A DNA stretch of 64,000 bases from Flavobacterium zepuense (lineage in GTDB: Bacteria; Bacteroidota; Bacteroidia; Flavobacteriales; Flavobacteriaceae). The DNA lies in NCBI RefSeq assembly GCF_007097145.1, contig NZ_VJVZ01000006.1, forward strand, positions 1 to 64,000, written 5' to 3'. The position numbers were made by a program, and so were the translations under genes. Shown here in pieces: positions 48,362 through 56,900 of this stretch (within the stretch, counting starts at the first letter, position 1; the number at the start of each line of letters is the position of its first letter). The notes beneath the pieces were generated by a model. The model saw nothing but the letters and a program-made list of their open reading frames with translations. It ran no database searches and had not been told where the DNA came from.

Positions 48362-48868
48362 ATGGGAAATTATAAAGACTTATTCAGCGATGAGGCCAAA
48401 GCCAAGATAAAGGAAATGGCCGAAGACATAAAAATGTGCATGTTTTGTACCGAGCTTGGCGTAAGGCCAATACCTACAAGGCCAATGGGTGTGCTTAATG
48501 TAGATGACGAGGGTAACCTTTGGTTCCTGAGCTCTAAAAAAAGTAACAAGAATTTTGAAATACAACATGATAATGAAGTGCAACTGATCTTTGCTAAAAA
48601 TTCGGATGCGCATTTTCTGTCGGTTTTTGGTACGGCCACCATATACAGAGACAGGGCGCATGTAGAGGAGATATGGACACCCACCGCCAAGACCTGGTTT
48701 GAAGAAGGTAAGGAAGACCCCGATGCTACTGTTATTAAGGTAACACCAAGTGATGCTTATTACTGGGACACTAAAGATGGTAAGATGATATCACTACTAA
48801 AAATTGCCGTTGGTGCCATTATTGGCAAAACAGATGATGGTGGGGTAGAAGGCAGGCTGAATGTTTAA
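48362..48868 (+). CDS. Pyridoxamine 5'-phosphate oxidase-like general stress protein
   Basis: A 168-residue split-barrel protein of the general stress protein 26/PNPOx-like type: CMFCTELGVRPIPTRPMGVLNVDD near 22, LWFLSSKKSNKNFEIQHDNEVQLIF near 51 and DAHFLSVFGTATIYRD near 80. Such proteins bind FMN or related flavins. The exact substrate is unknown. It follows the STAS-like gene by 28 bp; the pair resembles a small general-stress module. A strong terminator at 48903-48926 closes the transcript. Confidence 0.86.
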   Translation: MGNYKDLFSDEAKAKIKEMAEDIKMCMFCTELGVRPIPTRPMGVLNVDDEGNLWFLSSKKSNKNFEIQHDNEVQLIFAKNSDAHFLSVFGTATIYRDRAHVEEIWTPTAKTWFEEGKEDPDATVIKVTPSDAYYWDTKDGKMISLLKIAVGAIIGKTDDGGVEGRLNV

Positions 48869-48902
48869 TAAACAAGTCCATTACTAAAATTTTTATATAA
48901 TG

Positions 48903-48930
48903 AAAAACTCCCGGAAGGGAGTTTTTTTTA
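48903..48930 (+). terminator. Terminator after the stress-type gene pair
   Basis: AAAAACTCCC (48903-48912) pairs with GGGAGTTTTT (48917-48926), tetraloop GGAA, and is followed by more T residues. The A-rich left arm means it can also act on the minus strand. Confidence 0.85.
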
Positions 48931-48996
48931 TGCAATAATGTTTTATGTGCATTTTTATGCGAATCTCAAAGTCCGAAAGTGAAATATCAATGTTAA

Positions 48997-49983
48997 TTAT
49001 TCCGGTTTGGGATGATGCTCCGTGCTTTTTTCACGGTGCTTTTTAGGCATGGTAATAGCGGCGGTATCAAATTCGGTTTCGCGCTGTTCTACAAACACGG
49101 CATACTCTGCCGGTCGAATATGCCTGCCTTTAAATATGGCGTAGGCGCGGGTAAACTCGGCACCAAAGTAAAGAATGGCAGCGGTATAGTATATCCACAA
49201 TAATATCACAATGATAGACCCTGCTGCACCATAAGGCGAACCCGCTCCCGTAGTAGTTATGTAAATGCCTATTAAATAACGGCCTAACAAGAATAGGCAG
49301 GCCGTAAAGAATGCACCCGCACGTACATCCCTCCATTTTATCTTGGCATCGGGCAGTACCTTAAATATTACGCCAAACAGTATGGTTATTACCAGGAAAC
49401 TTACCGCAACGTTGGCAATATTTAATACCACAAGGGTAAAATCAGGGAACCATGATTTTAAAATGTCATTTAGTGCAACCAGCGCACCGTTTATGATAAG
49501 CGATACCACCAGTAAAAAGCCTAACCCTATAATTATCGACCCTGATAAAAGCCTGTCTTTTAAAAGCTTAAGCCAGCCTTTTTTAGGTTTGGCCTTAACC
49601 TTCCAGATCATGTTTATAGAATCCTGAATTTCGCCAAAAACAGTAGTGGCACCTACAATAAGTGTTACAGCACCTATAAATAACGAAAGGGTAGTCTTAC
49701 CCGATAGCTCCATATTACTAATAACCTGCTGTATCTGCGCCGCGGCATCATCGCCAATAAGATCGTTCAATTCGCTAAAAATACGGCCTTCGCTCGCCTC
49801 TCGTCCGTAAAATGCACCTGCTAACGATATTACAAGCAGTAACATAGGAGCTAATGAAAACAAAGTATAATACGATAGCGATGCGCTAAGCTTAAGGCCC
49901 TTATCGGCCATAAAGCCGGTAAAGGTTTGCTTAAGCACAGTAAAGCTGTTTTTAATTGAAGTTTTAGAGAATATGTTCTTCAT
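48997..49983 (-). CDS. YihY/BrkB family inner-membrane protein
   Basis: A 328-residue protein with six predicted membrane helices, starting with FTGFMADKGLKLSASLSYYTLFSLAPMLLLV and including FGEIQDSINMIWKVK and PYGAAGSIIVILLWIYYTAAILYFGAEFTRAYA. These are YihY (formerly annotated as RNase BN) family markers. The last 40 residues are polar and cytoplasmic. Function is poorly known; transport or envelope roles are proposed for the family. It stands alone and convergent with the PNPOx-like gene, with a terminator between them. Confidence 0.9.
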   Translation of the reverse strand: MKNIFSKTSIKNSFTVLKQTFTGFMADKGLKLSASLSYYTLFSLAPMLLLVISLAGAFYGREASEGRIFSELNDLIGDDAAAQIQQVISNMELSGKTTLSLFIGAVTLIVGATTVFGEIQDSINMIWKVKAKPKKGWLKLLKDRLLSGSIIIGLGFLLVVSLIINGALVALNDILKSWFPDFTLVVLNIANVAVSFLVITILFGVIFKVLPDAKIKWRDVRAGAFFTACLFLLGRYLIGIYITTTGAGSPYGAAGSIIVILLWIYYTAAILYFGAEFTRAYAIFKGRHIRPAEYAVFVEQRETEFDTAAITMPKKHREKSTEHHPKPE

Positions 49984-50238
49984 TTGGGTAGCAATTTTAG
50001 TAAGGCATAAAAATAAATATTCAATCAGGCTAATACTACAATATTAACATATCTATAAACTAACTGCATAATTTTAGGGTACTTTTTTTATGGGTTTACA
50101 AAATGAAAAATTTAAAACCCAATTATTTCACAAAATTACCACGGCTGTTGCCAATAACGTTGCCTATTAACACTAAAAAACTTAACTTTATACAGGTTTA
50201 AATACTGTTTTAAAATTACCTCTAACCCAAACAAATTC

Positions 50239-51534
50239 ATGAAAGTAGTAATAATTGGCGGTGGTTTTGCCGGCATAAATCTGGCAAACGAATTAGCAGA
50301 CAACAAAGATTTTGAAGTTGTACTGGTTGATAAAAATAACTACAATTTTTTTCCGCCGCTAATTTATCAGGTTGCCACGGCCTACCTTGAGCCATCAAGC
50401 ATCAGCTATCCGTTCAGGAAATATTTTGCTAAAAAGGAGAATATCAATTTCCGTATGGGAGAACTTGTATCGGTTAAACCGGAACAAAAAATTGCTGTGC
50501 TGCACAATGGCGAGATAGACTATGATGTGCTTGTGTTTGCTACCGGTGCCGAGACCAACTACTTTGGTATGGAAAATGTGCGTAAGAACGCCATACCCAT
50601 GAAAACTCTTAACGATGCTTTAGAGATGCGTAACAAGTTGTTACAGCGTATGGAAAAAGCAACACTGCACAAAAACAGCCGTGAGCGCCGCAAGTACCTA
50701 AATATAGTGGTTGCAGGTGGCGGGCCTACAGGGGTAGAGGTATCGGGCATGTTTGCAGAAATGCGAAAAGGCGTGCTTAGAAAAGAATATCCTGAACTTG
50801 CTACCAGCGTGAGCAATGTTTACCTTGTTGATGGCGGTGATGCATTACTGGCACCTATGAGCAAAGAATCTCAAAAAGACACCTATGATGCCCTTAGCAA
50901 ATTGGGCGTAATTATTAAGCTTAATGCCCGCGTTACCGATTATATTGATGATGTGGTGTACCTGGAAGGTGGCGAGACCATACAATCTAAAAACCTCATT
51001 TGGGCCGCAGGGGTTTCGGCTAAGGCTTTTGATGGTATTCCGTTAGAGAGTTACGGCCGTGCCAAACGACTTATTGTAGATGAGCATAACAAAATTGCCA
51101 ATACCAATGATATTTATGCCATTGGCGATACCTGTTACCAAACCAGCGATACTGATTGGCCGCAGGGCCACCCTCAGGTAGCACAGGTTGCTATCCAACA
51201 GGGTAAGCACCTTGCTAAGAATTTTAAAAGGATGGTGAAAAACCAGCCGCTCACACCATTTAAATACCATGATAAAGGCTCAATGGCTATTATAGGCAAG
51301 AACAAGGCTGTGGTAGATTTGCCGAAACCTAAACTGCACTTTAAAGGCTTCCTTGCCTGGTTAATGTGGCTGTTTATACACTTACTGTCACTAATTACCT
51401 TTAGGAACAGGCTTATAACGTTCTGGAACTGGATGGTATCCTACTTCTCTATGGACCAGCCGTTACGAATGATCATTAGGCCGGAGAAGAAAACAAGGCA
51501 GGTGCCGGAAACAAAGCCCAATCACAACGTTTAA
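50239..51534 (+). CDS. ndh: Type II NADH dehydrogenase (NDH-2)
   Basis: A 431-residue FAD-dependent oxidoreductase that passes electrons from NADH to quinone without proton pumping. N-terminal FAD site VVIIGGGFAGINLANELA, NAD site VVAGGGPTGVEVSG near 158, and the second FAD signature NDIYAIGDTCYQ near 293. The C-terminus has two amphipathic/hydrophobic helices (FLAWLMWLFIHLLSLITF near 372), the usual membrane anchor of NDH-2. Complete. A terminator follows at 51544-51576. Confidence 0.92.
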   Translation: MKVVIIGGGFAGINLANELADNKDFEVVLVDKNNYNFFPPLIYQVATAYLEPSSISYPFRKYFAKKENINFRMGELVSVKPEQKIAVLHNGEIDYDVLVFATGAETNYFGMENVRKNAIPMKTLNDALEMRNKLLQRMEKATLHKNSRERRKYLNIVVAGGGPTGVEVSGMFAEMRKGVLRKEYPELATSVSNVYLVDGGDALLAPMSKESQKDTYDALSKLGVIIKLNARVTDYIDDVVYLEGGETIQSKNLIWAAGVSAKAFDGIPLESYGRAKRLIVDEHNKIANTNDIYAIGDTCYQTSDTDWPQGHPQVAQVAIQQGKHLAKNFKRMVKNQPLTPFKYHDKGSMAIIGKNKAVVDLPKPKLHFKGFLAWLMWLFIHLLSLITFRNRLITFWNWMVSYFSMDQPLRMIIRPEKKTRQVPETKPNHNV

Positions 51535-51543
51535 ATAGTGGAA

Positions 51544-51576
51544 GAGCCTCAATCAAATTAAGATTGAGGCTCTTTT
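51544..51576. terminator. Bidirectional terminator between ndh and tamL
   Basis: GAGCCTCAATC (51544-51554) pairs perfectly with GATTGAGGCTC (51562-51572), loop AAATTAA, flanked by a T-tract on the right. It is shared by the plus-strand ndh and minus-strand tamL, which converge here. Confidence 0.85.
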
Positions 51577-51599
51577 ACTTTATTCTTTTAGGTTCATCT

Positions 51600-53936
51600 T
51601 TAAAAAGGATAACCTATAGCAAGGTTAAACACAAGGTTTTCTTTACGCCAGGCACCGCTGCCAAAGTCGATGTCATCAAATACCCAGCGTTCGTTTTTAG
51701 GCAGCCACGGCTTACGCAACGGGAATGCGAGATCCAGCCTTAACACCAAAAATGATAAATCAAATCGTAAACCGGCACCGGTACCTACTGCAAATTCACT
51801 TAAAAAGTCGCTGGTAAATTGCGCACCGGGCTTGTTAGGATCTTTATTCCATAGCCAGATGTTACCGGCATCTACAAAAATGGCTCCGTGCACAATGCTA
51901 AAAAGCTTGGCGCGGTATTCGGTATTCATTTCGAGCTTTATATCGCCTGATTCATCCGGTAGGAAGGAGTCGTCAGCTACACCTTCAGAATTATCATAAG
52001 AACCCGGCCCTACAGACCTCGCCCTGAAAGCACGTATACTATTAGTACCACCTATAAAGAACTGGCGTATAAACGGCAAGGCCGATGAGTTGCCATAAGG
52101 CACACCAACCCCTGCAATTATGCGGCTTGCCAGTTGCGAATTTTCGCTTAAGCGGAGGTAATGCCTAAAATCATGTTCCATTTTTACAAACTGGCTAAAC
52201 GGAACGCCAAGCACATTTACGGTATCGCCTTTTTTAATGTTGGCACCTGTTGCAAGCCCGGTTATGGTACCGGCAAGATCCAGTGAGCCTTTATAGTAAA
52301 ACGTATGTTTTTTACGTTTTTGCATGGTATTGGTATACGTATAGGAATAGGTAGGCCCAAAGATGAGCTGCTTATCTATTGCTTTTTGTAATGCAGGATT
52401 TGCTTCAATGTCGTTAGCCGGGTCGCCATCAATTCGCCTTTGATACTCTTCAGTTACGTTAGCGGGGCTAACGAAGTTAATATCGCTCACAAACAGCTGG
52501 TGTTCTGTGCGTGCATTGTCCTTCCATAAATAACCAAACTGCGCCCTGAACGAATTTAACGCATACAGCTTAATCCTTTTTTGATATTCGTAACTTAATA
52601 AGGCTTTGGTGCGGGGTATATAAGCGCTGCTGTCCTGTATTTTAATTGGGGTAATAAAGCGCGGCCAAATAAGGCTTGCCTCGCCACCCACACGATAAAC
52701 ATTATACCCTTTGTTTTGCCCTGCAACCTGTACCTCAAACCCGCCAAATGCCGTTAGTGTTAGCAACTCAGCTGCGCGGAAGGTATTACGGTTGCTCCAG
52801 TTTACATTAATCTCCGACCCATTATAATTAGCCGAATTGGTTTTGGCTAATGTTTCTACCCTGATGGATTTGCGCGGCAGGGGGGTAAAGTAATAATAAA
52901 CGTCCAGTGCATTACCGAGGGAATCAGCCGGGCGGAACTCATTCTTTACAAACTTAAACGTACCAAGGTTTACCAGCCTGTTTAACGACAGGTTATGGTC
53001 GCGGCGGCTATAGATATCGCCCTTACGGAAAAACATGGTACGGTCGTAAATAATGGGCCTGAACGTATTTTGCGGATCTATTATCTTAAAGTCTTTGTAT
53101 TGCTGAACCGAATCGGTTACATATTTAACCGAGTCTTTTGCGTAGGCGAGTGAATAGTTGGGGTAGATGTAAATATCATCTATAGTATATACTTTCTTAG
53201 CCTTGTCAGGGGTATCATCTTTTATTTTTACCTTAAGGTCTACCTGGTAATTGCCCACAGTACTATCAACCTGAACTAATATGTTATCGGCATTAAAGTA
53301 AAAATAGCCCTTGTTCTTTAGGCGGGTATCTATCCTGTCGCGTTCCTGCTTAATAATATCAAGGTCGTAAGGCTGGCCTTTTTGCAATATACTTCTGCGT
53401 TTGGTGCGAGCAATGGTACTATCTAACGCCGTACCTGTAGAATCAGGGAATTTTACATTGCGGATGGTATATTGTTTACCGGTTGTTACGGTATAAAGGG
53501 CTTTTGCCCTGCGGTTACTTGATGTAGAATCGGCAGAGGTTCGTGCTTTGAAATAACCCCTGTTCTCACTGAAGTTTTGTAACACATCGGCATTGTAATC
53601 CATATCTACCTGGCTAAACAATACCGGCGGTTCACCTACTTTTGTGCGCAGCCAGTGTTTAAAGCCTTTATCCTTTTTAGGCTCACCCGCAATATTATAA
53701 ATATAAAGCTTTATGCGCAGCCCTAAAAAGGCACTGTTAGGCTTAGGACGCAAGAGTTCTGTAAGTTCTTTTTCCATTGCCTTGCGATCTTTGCGTTTCA
53801 TAACAGAGTCTTTTACAGTTACATCGCCACCTACATAAAGCATATCGCCGGGTGGCAAATACTTAGTGTTGCTGCACCCATAGGCAACAAGCAGTATAAA
53901 TAAAATATAATATATAGGCCTAATCTTTATCATCAT
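51600..53936 (-). CDS. tamL: TamL-like lipidated Omp85 outer-membrane protein
   Basis: A 778-residue outer-membrane protein. Start set at ATG 53936 (or the adjacent ATG at 53933); the longer frame upstream lies inside tamB. The N-terminus is a lipoprotein signal with lipobox LLVAYGC, unusual for Omp85 proteins but known for TamL of Bacteroidetes. POTRA-like region follows (about 40-350, including PYDLDIIKQERDRIDTRLKNKGYFYF), then a beta-barrel ending with FNLAIGYPF and a terminal Phe. FIRQFFIGGTNSIRAFRARSVGPGSY is the conserved Omp85 core. It works with TamB in lipid or protein transfer to the outer membrane and overlaps tamB by 17 bp. Confidence 0.9.
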   Translation of the reverse strand: MMIKIRPIYYILFILLVAYGCSNTKYLPPGDMLYVGGDVTVKDSVMKRKDRKAMEKELTELLRPKPNSAFLGLRIKLYIYNIAGEPKKDKGFKHWLRTKVGEPPVLFSQVDMDYNADVLQNFSENRGYFKARTSADSTSSNRRAKALYTVTTGKQYTIRNVKFPDSTGTALDSTIARTKRRSILQKGQPYDLDIIKQERDRIDTRLKNKGYFYFNADNILVQVDSTVGNYQVDLKVKIKDDTPDKAKKVYTIDDIYIYPNYSLAYAKDSVKYVTDSVQQYKDFKIIDPQNTFRPIIYDRTMFFRKGDIYSRRDHNLSLNRLVNLGTFKFVKNEFRPADSLGNALDVYYYFTPLPRKSIRVETLAKTNSANYNGSEINVNWSNRNTFRAAELLTLTAFGGFEVQVAGQNKGYNVYRVGGEASLIWPRFITPIKIQDSSAYIPRTKALLSYEYQKRIKLYALNSFRAQFGYLWKDNARTEHQLFVSDINFVSPANVTEEYQRRIDGDPANDIEANPALQKAIDKQLIFGPTYSYTYTNTMQKRKKHTFYYKGSLDLAGTITGLATGANIKKGDTVNVLGVPFSQFVKMEHDFRHYLRLSENSQLASRIIAGVGVPYGNSSALPFIRQFFIGGTNSIRAFRARSVGPGSYDNSEGVADDSFLPDESGDIKLEMNTEYRAKLFSIVHGAIFVDAGNIWLWNKDPNKPGAQFTSDFLSEFAVGTGAGLRFDLSFLVLRLDLAFPLRKPWLPKNERWVFDDIDFGSGAWRKENLVFNLAIGYPF

Positions 53937-56900
53937 CTGTGCTGTTTGGCGGTAAATCCTGTTCTGTATCTCCGGTTTGTTTTTCTTTATTAGCTTCCAG
54001 CCTTTCCTGGCGGCGTTGTGCTTTAGCCCTGTCTTTGCGTTCCTGTTCACGCTGCCTCATAGCTTTTTCCTCGGCGCTGCGGTGAAACAGCTCGCGGAAT
54101 TTGTTATAATCCATAGTAATTACAAAAGCAACGCCGGTTTCTATAACCTGGCCTTGTAGCGCCACCTGGTATTCGTTTTTACGATACGCCCTTACAAGGT
54201 AGCGGCCGTCCTGCGTAAGCTGGTATTCTACCGATACGTCTCCGGCAATATTGGTAGTTTCTTCATTAGCCTGCTGCCCTTCTAACCCAAAGCTGCTGCC
54301 CACGGTTACATTAAGCCTGTCGTTTAACAAGCGTTTGGATATACCCACATTAAGGTCGGTACGGTTTTCCTGCTCGCCTGTGGTATAATCGTCGGTAGAT
54401 TCTAAATCAAAATTCAGCTCAACACCGCTAATAAGGTCGGCTGCAAGGTTATTAAGCTGTTGCGAAAGTATCTTGCTCACACTTTGCCTCGCCAGCGATT
54501 CTCCGCTGGTACCGCCTGCCTCGCTGGAGAAAGGGTTTTCGCCGATGAAACGGTTAAGCAATAGTAGTGCAAACACCTGTTTGTTTAACTCAGATGGCTG
54601 CTGGCGCAACTGGTCTAACTTGGCGTTGGTATTATTAATAATATTGGTAGATACGTTGTAATTACCATCAGGCAGTACAATATCAAAGGTAAGCTCTGGT
54701 TTAAGCAGTTCGCCATTTATTTTAAGCAGCGTATTAAACGGTATCTTTTGCTTGTAGGTGTTACGTTCAGATTGCGATATACCCGCCAACTGGTTATCTA
54801 AAAGGTCTATAGGCGAGGTCTCTGTTTTATAAACTGCCGTGATGTTTACATCGGCCTGTGTAGGCTCGCCTGTCCATAAAATGTAGCTGCCTTCCTGGAT
54901 ATCAAATTTTCTTTTAAGGAAGTTAAATGTCATTTGGTACGAGCCTTCGCTAAACTCATACCTGCCTGTAAGGGTGGTTTTACCCGATGGGTCTATACCG
55001 CCGGTTAGTTGTGCCTCGCCCTTAAGCTGAAGGAAATCGCCATTACCTTTATCTATAACAAGGTTAAGCTCGGCCTCTTTTACGATCTCAATGTTTACCG
55101 AAACATCTACGCCGGTTAAGGCTGCACTGTTTACCGTTTCTTCTATTTTAATGCGTTGCTGCATCTCTACATTATCCTCATCTATAAACTCAACAATACC
55201 CTCCCTGTCAGCAATGCCGGGATCCTGTTGCGGCAATACCACTGTAAACTTGGTATCATCGTTAATCTTAAGGTCGCCATTTACAACAGGGCTTTCCATG
55301 GTACCTTTAATATTCAGGTCGGCATCAATAAACAGGTCGCCGTAATAAAAGTCATTGTCCGTAGCTTTAGAGTTTACCGCCCTGAAATTCTGGGCAGTAA
55401 CATTCATATTAAACCCAAACGATTTATAATCAGTAGTGGCAATAGAACCATCAACAGTTAGCAGGTTGTTTTTCTCGTCCTGAATTTTAAAGTTGTTCAT
55501 CTCAATACCACTATCGGTAAAGGCAATATTGTCGTTCATGCCCTTAAACAGTGAGTTTAGCTGTGTAACCCTTGCCTCTACATTGTTGAATTTAAGGTTA
55601 CCAGTAACGTTAGGATCTGTAGTGGTGCCGGTTACTTTAAATTTTCCGTTAAGGAATCCTTTACCGTCTATAACCGCGCCAAAAGTAAACGCCTGTACGC
55701 TGGCAATGTTTATCTTTTCGATGTTAAGGTCCATATCAAAACTGCTGCCTTCGGTATTGTAATTACCATCAAGGTTAACCTGGTTGCCGTTGCCGGTAAT
55801 GGCTACCTCGGCAGTGTAGGTGTTGGCTATCTCGTTGTTTACTTTAATTTTAATATCGCCCACGGTGTCTTTACTTACAGCGAAGTTGGTAATGGTAAGA
55901 TCGGACACAAAAACCGGGCTTGTAGTAAGGTCTTTTACGTTAGCCATACCGTTTATGGTACCTTTAAATTTAACCTCTTCTTTTTGAACTGCATTGGTTA
56001 GCGTTTCTATCTGAAAGTTGTTTAACTCTACATTTAGGGGCGCGTTTGGTGTTTCCGACTCTGATTGTAGTTTTATAGAGCCGCCATCGTTGCTCATCTC
56101 AAAATTACCGGCATACAGGCCGTCTTTGCCAAAGCGCAGCAGGTTGTCCTGGGCAATGGTCCAGGCATCGTAATTAAGCATAAGCCCGTCAGGGTCTAAA
56201 ACCACTTCTGTATTGCCATTAACCGATTTTAACTGGCCGGCAAGCATGTACTGCTGCTTTTGCTTTTTATCGTCAATTTCCAGTTTATAGGTTATAACAT
56301 TGTCTTTAACGTCTCCGGTGAGGCTGGTTTGTGCCAGTTGAAACTGCTCATTCTCTACACCCTCTATCCTTACGTTGTAAACAAGTGCTGTATCGCGCGC
56401 CTCGGCATTAATAACAATACCAGATATGGTATTGGCACCGTACACAACACGCGGTATTGCGGCATTAACCACAAGGGAGTCGCCTTCGCTGTTGTAGCTG
56501 CCGTTTATAGTTATAGGCTCCAGCCTTGTTATTTGAGGCACCAGTTTGGCAATGATAGGGTCGTTATCTATCCTGATATCAAAATCAACCTGTTGCGGAC
56601 TCGTAACGGTTTTTTTAGGCTCTGTAGCAGCGGTTGCTGTAGCAGTGTTATAATATTTAGAAATAGTATTAGAGAGAGCAGTACCCAGCTGTGTAAGCTT
56701 GTATTTGCCCCTTATGTTTGCATGTGCAAACTGCGATTTTAGTTTTATAGAGCTCGAATCGGCTGTGGTAACGGCAACAACATTAACCGAATCGGCTGCG
56801 AATTCTTCCTTATCGTTAGCAAACATAAAGTGATGCAGGCTAATGCTTCCGTTAAGGTTATCCGGGTTGGCATCGGTAATATCGGCATCTACATTGCCGC

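Noticed and set aside
50091..50121. Inverted repeat TGGGTTT/AAACCCA before ndh
   Set aside because: The spacer of 17 bases and low-complexity context make it weak; there is no neighbouring motif to support an operator.
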